A DNA stretch of 5,199 nt from Actinomycetota bacterium. Its GTDB lineage: Bacteria > Actinomycetota > Actinomycetes > JACCUZ01. The stretch spans positions 1 to 5,199 of the forward strand of contig JAVEDG010000296.1 of NCBI GenBank assembly GCA_030841245.1, in the 5' to 3' direction. Shown one piece after another: positions 1-5,199 of this stretch; the first letter of the stretch is position 1; every line of letters begins with the position of its first letter. The translations under genes were made by a program, and so were the position numbers. A model generated the notes under the pieces. The model saw only the letters and a program-made list of their open reading frames with translations. It had not been told where the DNA came from and searched no databases.

Positions 1-670
1 CGACCAGGCTGACCGTCACACCATCGGCGGCCAGCACCAGTGCCGTCTCCGTTCCGGCCGAGGTCTGCCGGTGCAGCGCCGCCGCCGCCTCACCGAGCCG
101 CGGGTCGCCTTCCGACGTCCAGCCGCAGGAGACCAGCGCGGCGTTCACCTCGCGGACGGCACGACGTGCTGCGGCCCGTGCGGGCCAGGTCGCCACGGAC
201 TGCCAGACGTGGCCGCTCGAGTCCGCCAGCCCGCTCGAGCGCATCGCGAGGGAGCCCACGGCGCGAGCGCTGTCGCAGACCGGCTCCGGCGGGTCGGCGG
301 TGACGAGACGGCTGCCGGTGACCGAGCCGACGGTGGCCGCGTCGAGCAGGGCTCCCGGCGGCACGACCGAGCGCGGTCCGCGCCCGGCGGGCCCGACAGT
401 AGGGCCGCCGGGATATCCCGGTGGGACGTCGGTGGCGGGATCTGACGAGATCGAAGCTGCGCTCGGGCCGGCGACGAGAGCCGTGCCGGGGCGCGTCGGA
501 CCCGGCGTACCGGTGATGGCCGAGGCGGTTCCCGTCTCGTGGGGCACCGGGGCCGCCGTCGCGGGCTGCGGCTTCCCGGTGCACCCGCTGAGCAGGGTCA
601 GGCCGACCAGAGCCAGCGCTGCCACCGCACCCGGACGCCGGAGGGCAACGGCCGTGGACGTGCTTGCCAC
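1..670 (-). CDS. Putative secreted lipoprotein, C-terminus beyond the left edge
   Basis: I do not recognise a named family. The frame is open from a GTG at 670 to the window edge, giving 223 residues without a stop. The N-terminus is a typical lipoprotein signal: R11-R12, a hydrophobic stretch at about 14-27, then the lipobox L27-S28-G29-C30, so C30 should be lipidated and the protein held on the outer face of the membrane. Residues 31-105 are a low-complexity Pro/Thr/Ala/Gly linker. A folded part begins near 107, with C132 and C182 as a possible disulfide pair and W156, W162 and W184 between and after them. The two-cysteine, Trp-rich layout loosely recalls PknH-like extracellular sensor domains, but this is weak. 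The GTG lies two bases after the stop of the upstream M15-like gene with no clear ribosome binding site, so translation is probably coupled. The next GTG, codon 16, would cut into the signal peptide. Confidence 0.8.
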   Translation of the reverse strand, partial: MASTSTAVALRRPGAVAALALVGLTLLSGCTGKPQPATAAPVPHETGTASAITGTPGPTRPGTALVAGPSAASISSDPATDVPPGYPGGPTVGPAGRGPRSVVPPGALLDAATVGSVTGSRLVTADPPEPVCDSARAVGSLAMRSSGLADSSGHVWQSVATWPARAAARRAVREVNAALVSCGWTSEGDPRLGEAAAALHRQTSAGTETALVLAADGVTVSLV

Positions 671-672
671 GG

Positions 673-2616
673 TCAGCCGGCCGGCTCGATGGTGACGGTG
701 AGGCTGCCCGAGTTGTCGTCGAAGGCCGTGTCGGCCAGAGCCAGCGCGATCGGCCCGGTGCTGCTGGGTGTGAAGGTCACCCAGTAGCCGTGGTCCGTAT
801 CGCATCCCGAGGACGAGCCCGAGTCCGGGCTCCAGCTCAGCAGCTGGCCGTTGACCGTCACGTCGCCCAGCGGGCGGTCGCCGTCGGAGAGCCCCTGGCG
901 CACGACACGCCACGTCGGGTCCCAGGTGGCGCTGGTGCACTCCGCGTCGGCGACGATGTCCGAGCTGAACTGGTAGCGGCCGCTGGCGTGCACCCGCAGC
1001 GCCTGTCCCGCCGGGTAGATCCGCTGGCTGCTGGTCCCCGCGGACGAGGTGGAGTCCAGGGTGAGCGTCTCCGGTCCGGTGACCGGCGTGACCCGGACGA
1101 CGTGGATGGTCAGGTGGCCGCTGTTGTCATGGAACGCCGGGTCGTTCACCCGGAGGTTGACCGGTCTGGTTGTGCCGACGCTGATCTGGGTGCGGTAGGT
1201 GTGGGTCTGCGTGTCGCACCCGTTCTGGTCGGTCCCGACCGGGTCGAGCCGCACGTCGCTCGTGTCGAGCAGCACGTCGTAGCGCGACCAGTCCTGGCCG
1301 GCCGTGCGCGACCAGGTGTCGTCCCAGGTCGGCTTCGAGCACTCCGCGTCGGAGGTCACGTGGTCGCCGACATCGACGGTCCCGGTGACCGTCGCCTCGT
1401 AGGTCGCCCCACCCTGTAGTGCGCCGGGGCTGGTGACGCCCTGGCCGGCAGCGGCGCCGACCCACCAGGTCATGTCGTCGCGGGCCGTCGCCCGGATGAC
1501 GCGCACGGTCAGTGCGCCCGAGTTGTTGGCGAACTGGTTGGGATCCCAGATGCGGAAGGGGACTCGTCCCGTCCGCGACGGCGTGTAGGTCCAGCGGTAG
1601 GTGTGTGTCCGCGTGTCGCAGTTGCTCCCGTTGTTCGTGTCAGGGTCGGAGTAGAGGTCGTGCCCGTCGACGTACACGTCGAGGTGGTCGCTCCACGGCT
1701 GGGCCGGGTTGATCGAGCGGTCGCGGGCCCAGCCGCTGGTCGTGGTGCGCGAGCACTCGGCGTCGGCGCGGGCGCCGGACTTCGAGCTGAAGCCGTACGT
1801 GCCGTGCACCTCGATGAGGTACGGCGTGCCGGCGACCAGCTCACCCGTGGTGTAACCGCCCCAGACGCGGTCGGCCGACAGGCTCAGCGTCTCGGTGGTC
1901 AACGCCGGGCCGTCGGGCAGGCTGGCCGGTGGGGTCGGCTCCGGGCGCGGGTCGTCCGAGCCGGAGCCCGGTGCCGGGGACGGGGAGGGGCTCGGGGTCG
2001 GTGTCGGGGTGCCACTGCCGGACCCGACCTTGCCGGTCCAGAAGGAGGTCTCCTTGCGGGCCCCGCGCCAGTCCAACGAGATGTGCATGTGGTCGGTGTG
2101 CGGGTTCGAGCCCGAGTAGCGCCGCCAGCCCTCGCCCGCCCGGTAGGCGCTCCAGATGTGGTGGTTCCAGATCAGGTACATGATCCCGAGCCGACGCGCC
2201 ATCGCGTAGCGGTGGCCGTACTTGTCGCTGGCGAAGAGCCAGTGCGTGAAGTTGGCGACCCGCTTGCGGTCGATGGCGCGGTGCGCGCTGAGGCCGCCCC
2301 AGTCGAAGGCGCGCCCCTCCTTGTGCTCGGAGGTCCCGCCGACCGAGCAGGCCCGCACGATGCCGAGGCTGCGCGTGGTCGGGTAGCGGCGCAGGAGACG
2401 CTTGGACAGGTCGACCACGCCGGGCTTGGCCCACGGCGAGCAGGTCTTCTGCGGCTGGTAGGACGAGAGGCGCTCGATCGCCTTCGGGTACGACGCCCGA
2501 GGGGTGCTCAGGGCGGCTGCCGGGCCGGCCATGCCCAGCGTGAGTATGGCGGCGGTGGTCGCGGCGAGCAGCGCGGTGATGGTGCGGTTGCCCGACCGGC
2601 GGGTGAACTCGGGCAC
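673..2616 (-). CDS. Secreted M15/VanY-like zinc peptidase domain protein with three C-terminal repeat modules
   Basis: This 647-residue exported protein starts at GTG. A signal peptide (R6-R7, hydrophobic 13-30, likely cleavage near A33-A35) is followed by an M15-like domain at about 40-195. It has the VanY-type signature S96-x-H98-x-x-G101-x-A103-x-D105, and later D175-H176-M177-H178. From family knowledge H98, D105 and H178 would bind zinc and D175 would be the general base in place of the usual Glu. C59 and C90 may form a disulfide. Residues 197-240 are a Pro/Thr/Ser/Gly linker, typical of wall-spanning proteins, and three beta-rich modules follow to the C-terminus. The N-terminal domain closely resembles a common actinobacterial secreted family usually left as hypothetical. 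Cutting of peptidoglycan peptides is inferred, and activity is unproven. The lipoprotein gene begins two bases downstream. Upstream of the GTG there is only a weak purine run (GAAAGAAG), so the start is likely rather than certain. Confidence 0.87.
   Translation of the reverse strand: MPEFTRRSGNRTITALLAATTAAILTLGMAGPAAALSTPRASYPKAIERLSSYQPQKTCSPWAKPGVVDLSKRLLRRYPTTRSLGIVRACSVGGTSEHKEGRAFDWGGLSAHRAIDRKRVANFTHWLFASDKYGHRYAMARRLGIMYLIWNHHIWSAYRAGEGWRRYSGSNPHTDHMHISLDWRGARKETSFWTGKVGSGSGTPTPTPSPSPSPAPGSGSDDPRPEPTPPASLPDGPALTTETLSLSADRVWGGYTTGELVAGTPYLIEVHGTYGFSSKSGARADAECSRTTTSGWARDRSINPAQPWSDHLDVYVDGHDLYSDPDTNNGSNCDTRTHTYRWTYTPSRTGRVPFRIWDPNQFANNSGALTVRVIRATARDDMTWWVGAAAGQGVTSPGALQGGATYEATVTGTVDVGDHVTSDAECSKPTWDDTWSRTAGQDWSRYDVLLDTSDVRLDPVGTDQNGCDTQTHTYRTQISVGTTRPVNLRVNDPAFHDNSGHLTIHVVRVTPVTGPETLTLDSTSSAGTSSQRIYPAGQALRVHASGRYQFSSDIVADAECTSATWDPTWRVVRQGLSDGDRPLGDVTVNGQLLSWSPDSGSSSGCDTDHGYWVTFTPSSTGPIALALADTAFDDNSGSLTVTIEPAG
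685..1893 (-). repeat. Three tandem protein modules of about 130 residues within the M15-like protein
   Basis: The C-terminal 400 residues of the M15-like protein contain three diverged copies of one module, at about residues 242-375, 382-508 and 515-644. Each copy has, in order, a (A/S)DAEC motif (C288, C426, C560), a Trp, a CDT motif (C333, C467, C605) and an end motif of (D/N)NSG followed by beta-strand residues (starting at 364, 497 and 634). The gap between the two cysteines is 45, 41 and 45 residues, which suggests one disulfide per module. The closing D-x-(x)-F-x-(D/N)-N-S-G-x-L-T pattern resembles the calcium-binding end of PA-IL/LecA-like lectin folds. Carbohydrate or wall binding is therefore possible but inferred. 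The third copy ends at the C-terminus of the protein. Confidence 0.8.
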
Positions 2617-2876
2617 GGAGGCTTCTTTCGAGGTCGTCTTCGGCAGGGGCCTGGAAGAGAGCCCCGTCGTTTGGCCGTATCGGGGCCTGGCCCGGTGCCT
2701 GGATCACGAATCGGCAAAATCGGGCCGGCGCCGCGCGACCGGCCGGACCGCGTCACCCGTACGGCCGACAACCGAGCAGGCTCGCCGGGAGTCGGTCCGG
2801 GACGCCGGTCCACCCCCCCGGGCGGCTCGGGCGGACGCCGGGGCAAAAAATCATCCGATCGGGTGGGCCCAACCGC

Positions 2877-2905
2877 TTGCGTCCGGCCGGGGACGGGTCT
2901 AGCGT
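2877..2905 (+). promoter_or_regulatory. Candidate promoter of nrdR-nrdJ
   Basis: TTGCGT at 2877-2882 and TAGCGT at 2900-2905 are separated by 17 bp, fitting a housekeeping-sigma actinobacterial promoter (TTG... and TAnnnT). Transcription would start near 2912, leaving a leader of about 135 bases before nrdR. The candidate gains weight because the NrdR-box-like pair begins right at the -10 element and covers the start point. It is read by eye, and other weak -10-like sequences exist nearby. Confidence 0.5.
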
Positions 2906-2920
2906 CCCTACATCTTGTGA
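2905..2920 (+). promoter_or_regulatory. NrdR box 1 (candidate)
   Basis: The sequence TCCCTACATCTTGTGA matches the NrdR-box consensus ACACWATATYTWGTGT at 12 of 16 positions, with its right half almost perfect. It overlaps the last base of the -10 element and the expected transcription start, a position suited to repression. It stands 32 bp, start to start, from a second weaker site, the helical spacing typical of NrdR site pairs. The consensus is quoted from memory. Confidence 0.68.
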
Positions 2921-2935
2921 ATGACAGGGCTGTAA

Positions 2936-3000
2936 CTATCCACATGTAGTCCCCAGGCCGGATGGGCTGGTCCACAGGTGGTGAACAGCCCGTCCACAGG
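2936..3000 (+). promoter_or_regulatory. Cluster of three DnaA-box-like nonamers
   Basis: Three same-strand nonamers share the core TCCACA: CTATCCACA (2936-2944), TGGTCCACA (2968-2976) and CCGTCCACA (2990-2998). Against the DnaA box TT(A/G)TCCACA they match at 8, 8 and 7 of 9 positions. The last two sit inside an 11-bp direct repeat, GTCCACAGGTG (2970-2980 and 2992-3002). DnaA control of ribonucleotide reductase genes is known in Escherichia coli nrdAB. Whether these imperfect sites bind DnaA here is inference. Confidence 0.35.
2937..2952 (+). promoter_or_regulatory. NrdR box 2 (candidate, weaker)
   Basis: TATCCACATGTAGTCC keeps the core ACATnTAGT seen in actinobacterial NrdR boxes but matches the general consensus at only 8 of 16 positions. 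The support comes mainly from spacing: it begins 32 bp after box 1, three helical turns, as NrdR needs for cooperative binding. It overlaps a DnaA-box-like nonamer at 2936-2944. Confidence 0.52.
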
Positions 3001-3034
3001 TGCATGCACAGGCTCACGGCCACACGGCAGTTCG

Positions 3035-3042
3035 AAGGGAGG
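3035..3042 (+). promoter_or_regulatory. Ribosome binding site deciding the nrdR start
   Basis: AAGGGAGG lies five bases before the ATG at 3048. It selects that ATG over the in-frame GTG at 3000, which would add 16 residues ahead of the zinc ribbon and has no comparable site. Confidence 0.85.
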
Positions 3043-3047
3043 CCCGG

Positions 3048-3581
3048 ATGCACTGCCCGTTCTGCCGCCACACCGACTCCCGGGTAGTCGACTCGCGCGC
3101 CAGCGAGGACGGCACCTCGATCCGCCGCCGGCGCCAGTGCCCGGAGTGCGGCCGGCGCTTCACCACGATCGAGACGACCAGCCTGAGCGTGACCAAGCGG
3201 TCCGGCGCCAGCGAGCCGTTCAGCCGCGACAAGGTGCTGGCCGGGGCCCGCAAGGCCTGCCAGGGACGCCCGGTCAGCGAGGGAGAGCTCGCGCTGCTCG
3301 CCCAGAGCGTCGAGGACACGGTGCGAGCCTCCGGGGTCGCCGAGATCGAGGCCCACGAGGTTGGAATGGCCGTGCTCGAGCCGCTGCGCCGCCTCGACGA
3401 GGTGGCCTACCTGCGCTTCGCCAGCGTCTACCGCGCCTTCGAGAGCCTCACCGACTTCGAGGCCGAGATCTCGCTGCTGCGGGCCGAGCACCAGCTCAGC
3501 GACGGGCCACCGGGCGGGGCCGCCGACCGGGACGGCGGCGAGGGTCCGGACGTCGCTGCCACGCCGTACGAGACGCCTTAG
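3048..3581 (+). CDS. nrdR: Transcriptional repressor NrdR
   Basis: NrdR is the nucleotide-sensing repressor of ribonucleotide reductase genes: it binds ATP/dATP through an ATP-cone and paired NrdR boxes through a zinc ribbon. The 177-residue product opens with the diagnostic MHCPFC. The four zinc ligands are C3, C6, C31 and C34, and the basic run R26-R29 lies between the pairs. The ATP-cone spans about 46-141, with V48, K50 and R51 at its start, F58 and S59, and the closing VYRAF segment. The last 30 or so residues are a Gly/Asp-rich tail not needed by the family, making it slightly longer than the usual 150-170. The ATG at 3048 gives the canonical N-terminus and has a good ribosome binding site. 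nrdJ follows 85 bases downstream on the same strand, the usual actinobacterial nrdR-nrdJ pair. The candidate NrdR boxes upstream imply autoregulation. Confidence 0.97.
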   Translation: MHCPFCRHTDSRVVDSRASEDGTSIRRRRQCPECGRRFTTIETTSLSVTKRSGASEPFSRDKVLAGARKACQGRPVSEGELALLAQSVEDTVRASGVAEIEAHEVGMAVLEPLRRLDEVAYLRFASVYRAFESLTDFEAEISLLRAEHQLSDGPPGGAADRDGGEGPDVAATPYETP

Positions 3582-3666
3582 GAGTACGCCGGGGAGCGCC
3601 CCTTTCGGGGGAGTTTCTGTCGGTGCTGACGTGTTGAATCAAGAGCAGTTCCAAGGAGGAGCAGGG
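3582..3666 (+). other. nrdR-nrdJ intergenic spacer with alternative short hairpins
   Basis: CCCC at 3599-3602 can pair with GGGG at 3591-3594 (loop AGCG) or with GGGG at 3607-3610 (loop TTTC), so the two stems exclude each other. Each is only four base pairs and lacks a long U-run, only GAGTTTCTG following, so this is not a convincing terminator. Cotranscription into nrdJ is expected. Confidence 0.35.
3653..3660 (+). promoter_or_regulatory. Ribosome binding site of nrdJ
   Basis: AAGGAGGA, a near-perfect Shine-Dalgarno sequence, lies six bases before the ATG at 3667. It is stronger than the nrdR site and fits the higher enzyme demand of nrdJ compared with its repressor. Confidence 0.88.
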
Positions 3667-5199
3667 ATGACGGAGACGTCGCATGACAAGCCGCAGATCG
3701 TGCGCCCGACCAGCCGGGGCAAGGACGCAGGTCTGGCGGTGGAGCGCATCTACACCACCGAGGGTGTCCACCCCTACGACGAGGTGACCTGGGAGCGCCG
3801 CGACGTCGTCCAGCAGAACTGGAAGACCGGCGAGACGATCTTCGAGCAGCGCGCGGTGGAGTTCCCCGACTTCTGGTCGGTCAACGCCTCCACGATCGTC
3901 ACGACGAAGTACTTCCGCGGAGCCCTGGACACCGCGGTCCGCGAGACCAGCCTGCGTCAGCTGATCGACCGGGTCGTGCTCACCTACCGCCGCGCCGGCC
4001 AGGAGCACGGCTACTTCCGCTCGCCCGTCGACGCCGAGATCTTCGAGCACGAGCTGACCTGGGCGCTGCTCCACCAGGTGTTCTCGTTCAACTCCCCGGT
4101 GTGGTTCAACGTTGGAACATCAAGCCCTCAACAAGTCTCGGCGTGCTTCATCCTCGCGGTCGACGACACGATGGACTCGATCCTGAACTGGTACCGCGAG
4201 GAAGGCCTGATCTTCAAGGGCGGCTCCGGCGCGGGGTTGAACCTCTCGCGGATCCGCTCGTCCAAGGAGCTGCTGTCGTCGGGCGGCACCGCGAGCGGCC
4301 CGGTGTCGTTCATGCGCGGCGCCGACGCGTCCGCCGGGACGATCAAGTCGGGTGGCGCGACCCGCCGTGCGGCCAAGATGGTCGTGCTTGACGTCGACCA
4401 CCCCGACATCGAGGAGTTCGTCGAGACCAAGGCGCGCGAGGAGAACAAGATCCGAGCTCTGCGCGACGCCGGCTTCGACATGGACCTCGGCGGCCGTGAC
4501 ATCACGTCCGTGCAGTACCAGAACGCCAACAACTCAGTGCGCGTCAGCGACGAGTTCATGCGCGCGGTCGAGCAGGGCGGTGAGTTCGGCCTGCGAGCCA
4601 GGGCCACCGGCGAGGTGCTCGAGACCGTCGACGCCCGTGAGCTGTGGCGCAAGATCGCCGTGGCGTCCTGGGAGTGCGCCGACCCCGGCATCCAGTACGA
4701 CGACACAATCAACGACTGGCACACCAACCCCGAGACTGGCCGCATCACCGCGTCCAACCCGTGCTTCCCTGCCGATCAGCGAGTCGTCACGGACAAGGGC
4801 CTGATCCAGATCGGCGAGCTCGTCTCGCGCGCCGCGACTGGTGAGGCGTTCGACGTCTACACCAACGACGTGACGTCGGACGACGATTCAGTGTCTCGCG
4901 TTGTGGCCACGCGCCCCGTCCGTTACATGGTCACTGGGACGAACGAAGTGGTGGAGCTTCGCTTCTCAGACGGGTCACGGCTGCGCTGCACCCCCAACCA
5001 CCGACTCTGGACCCAGAACCGTGGCTGGGTGCGCGCTGAGCATGTCGAGGCGACTGACGAGATCGTCCGCTCCTTCGAGTACGCGGGCCGTTCGATGGCC
5101 TCGCCGGCGCTGCCGCTGGCCGCGCAGGATGTGGCACGTCGAGCGGCCAAGCTCGCGCTTCCGGTCAAGTGGAGCGACGAGCTCGCGCACTACCTCGGC
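3667..5199 (+). CDS. nrdJ: Vitamin B12-dependent (class II) ribonucleoside-diphosphate reductase, intein-interrupted and cut by the right edge
   Basis: NrdJ reduces ribonucleotides to deoxyribonucleotides with adenosylcobalamin as radical source, working with or without oxygen. The frame is open from ATG 3667 to the window end (511 codons). Residues 1-365 are the N-terminal part of the reductase and closely follow the Streptomyces NrdJ pattern: GVHPYDEV and the EFPDFWSVNA region, PVWFNVG (144-150), VSACFIL with C160 as the first redox-active cysteine, GGSGAGLNLS (185-194), the SGPVSFMRGADA segment and the substrate-loop NNSVR (288-292). The sequence runs to N364-P365-C366 and then departs from the family. 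The expected continuation SEYMHLDN is replaced by intein sequence from C366. The catalytic domain after the NPCSE motif, including the C-terminal cysteines, lies outside the window. It is very likely cotranscribed with nrdR and under NrdR control. Confidence 0.96.
   Translation, partial: MTETSHDKPQIVRPTSRGKDAGLAVERIYTTEGVHPYDEVTWERRDVVQQNWKTGETIFEQRAVEFPDFWSVNASTIVTTKYFRGALDTAVRETSLRQLIDRVVLTYRRAGQEHGYFRSPVDAEIFEHELTWALLHQVFSFNSPVWFNVGTSSPQQVSACFILAVDDTMDSILNWYREEGLIFKGGSGAGLNLSRIRSSKELLSSGGTASGPVSFMRGADASAGTIKSGGATRRAAKMVVLDVDHPDIEEFVETKAREENKIRALRDAGFDMDLGGRDITSVQYQNANNSVRVSDEFMRAVEQGGEFGLRARATGEVLETVDARELWRKIAVASWECADPGIQYDDTINDWHTNPETGRITASNPCFPADQRVVTDKGLIQIGELVSRAATGEAFDVYTNDVTSDDDSVSRVVATRPVRYMVTGTNEVVELRFSDGSRLRCTPNHRLWTQNRGWVRAEHVEATDEIVRSFEYAGRSMASPALPLAAQDVARRAAKLALPVKWSDELAHYLG
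4762..5199 (+). other. Intein in NrdJ, N-terminal part (146 residues seen)
   Basis: Starting at C366 of the frame, the product reads CFPADQRVVTDKG, a typical intein block A with Cys1 as the nucleophile. Block B follows as L-R-C-T-P-N-H, with T442 and H445 (intein residues 77 and 80) as the TxxH pair that assists the first splicing step. N-R-G-W-V comes just after, as in other RNR inteins. The last residues, W-S-D-E-L-A-H-Y-L-G, resemble the lead-in to a LAGLIDADG motif (AHYLG then a V-GDG), so a homing endonuclease domain probably follows. That domain and the C-terminal HN/Cys junction are not in view. The insertion splits NP from the expected CSE of the thiyl-radical motif. Intactness of the second half cannot be judged. 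Confidence 0.9.

Larger units (their letters stand above)
2617..3047. other. Gene-free divergent control region
   Basis: No convincing gene lies between the leftward M15-like gene and rightward nrdR. Frames that cross it have low-complexity, Arg/Pro/Gly-rich products typical of non-coding high-GC DNA. The right part (2877-3047) carries the promoter, NrdR-box-like pair, DnaA-like nonamers and ribosome binding site described separately. The left part (2617-2876) would be the leader and promoter area of the M15-like gene. There I see a direct repeat of GGGGCCTGG (2646-2654 and 2682-2690), a short CCCCG/CGGGG stem (2662-2666 with 2681-2685), a seven-C run near 2813-2819 and an imperfect palindrome at 2861-2874. 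None of these can be assigned a role, and no riboswitch consensus was recognised. Confidence 0.7.

Noticed and set aside
90..584. Minus-strand 164-codon frame opening at ATG 584
   Set aside because: It overlaps the lipoprotein frame in another register; the lipoprotein frame has a proper signal peptide and lipobox and stays open to the edge, whereas this one is Arg-rich and featureless.
2646..2690. Direct repeat GGGGCCTGG with a short CCCCG/CGGGG stem ahead of the M15-like gene
   Set aside because: It is short and GC-only, so expected by chance in this composition; no adjacent U-run or regulatory context supports a role.
2617..2876. c-di-AMP (ydaO-type) riboswitch before the M15-like gene
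   Set aside because: Actinobacterial wall-hydrolase genes often carry this riboswitch, so I looked for its conserved core on the minus strand and could not find it. A covariance-model scan would settle it.
1603..2949. Plus-strand open frame of 448 codons opposite the M15-like gene
   Set aside because: The product is Arg/Gly/Val/Ala-rich without recognisable motifs, while the opposite strand encodes a signal peptide, zinc motif and conserved repeats.
3000..3047. GTG at 3000 as the start of nrdR
   Set aside because: NrdR proteins begin with M-x-C-P-x-C; the ATG at 3048 gives that and has AAGGGAGG five bases upstream. The GTG would add 16 residues unlike the family.
2877..3047. Cobalamin riboswitch controlling the B12-dependent reductase operon
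   Set aside because: No B12-box-like core is visible in the leader, and B12 riboswitches normally control the B12-independent reductase rather than nrdJ.
2508..3491. Long minus-strand open frame (327 codons) crossing the intergenic region and nrdR
   Set aside because: It lies antisense to the clear nrdR coding frame and its product is low-complexity Pro/Arg/Gly sequence in the intergenic part. It is a high-GC shadow frame.
3599..3620. Rho-independent terminator after nrdR
   Set aside because: The stem is four base pairs and the following sequence has only three consecutive Ts. The nrdR-nrdJ pair is normally cotranscribed.

Overview
The window is chromosomal DNA from a high-GC actinobacterium. 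The protein sequences point that way: a Streptomyces-like class II ribonucleotide reductase behind nrdR, and an actinobacterial-type secreted M15-like protein. The genus cannot be fixed from the window; Nocardioides-like organisms are a reasonable guess, no more.

The left half (1-2616) is a minus-strand two-gene unit. It starts with a secreted protein of 647 residues: signal peptide, an M15/VanY-type zinc peptidase-like domain, a Pro/Ser/Thr linker and three tandem copies of a beta-rich module with two cysteines and a (D/N)NSG motif each. Two bases after its stop comes a lipoprotein (lipobox LSGC) that runs off the left edge. Both products should be exported, probably to the cell wall and the outer face of the membrane. 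Their functions are unknown beyond the domain calls.

The stretch 2617-3047 has no gene and holds the divergent control region. For the rightward genes I read a plausible promoter (-35 at 2877, -10 at 2900), a pair of NrdR-box-like sequences exactly 32 bp apart, overlapping the expected transcription start and the early leader, and three DnaA-box-like nonamers on one strand. No confident promoter or riboswitch was found for the leftward genes.

The right half (3048-5199) is an nrdR-nrdJ operon. NrdR is the zinc-ribbon/ATP-cone repressor of ribonucleotide reductase genes, and NrdJ is the adenosylcobalamin-dependent reductase that makes deoxyribonucleotides. The site pair upstream implies NrdR autoregulation and feedback control of nrdJ by nucleotide levels. 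nrdJ is open to the right edge and is interrupted at codon 366 by an intein, placed inside the NPCSE motif that carries the catalytic thiyl-radical cysteine. The intein N-terminal splicing blocks are intact, and the last residues look like the entry into a LAGLIDADG endonuclease, which lies beyond the window.

I see no wholly new multi-gene system. The points most worth following are the intein at the catalytic cysteine, the combined NrdR/DnaA-like control region, and the three-module secreted M15-like protein with its coupled lipoprotein.
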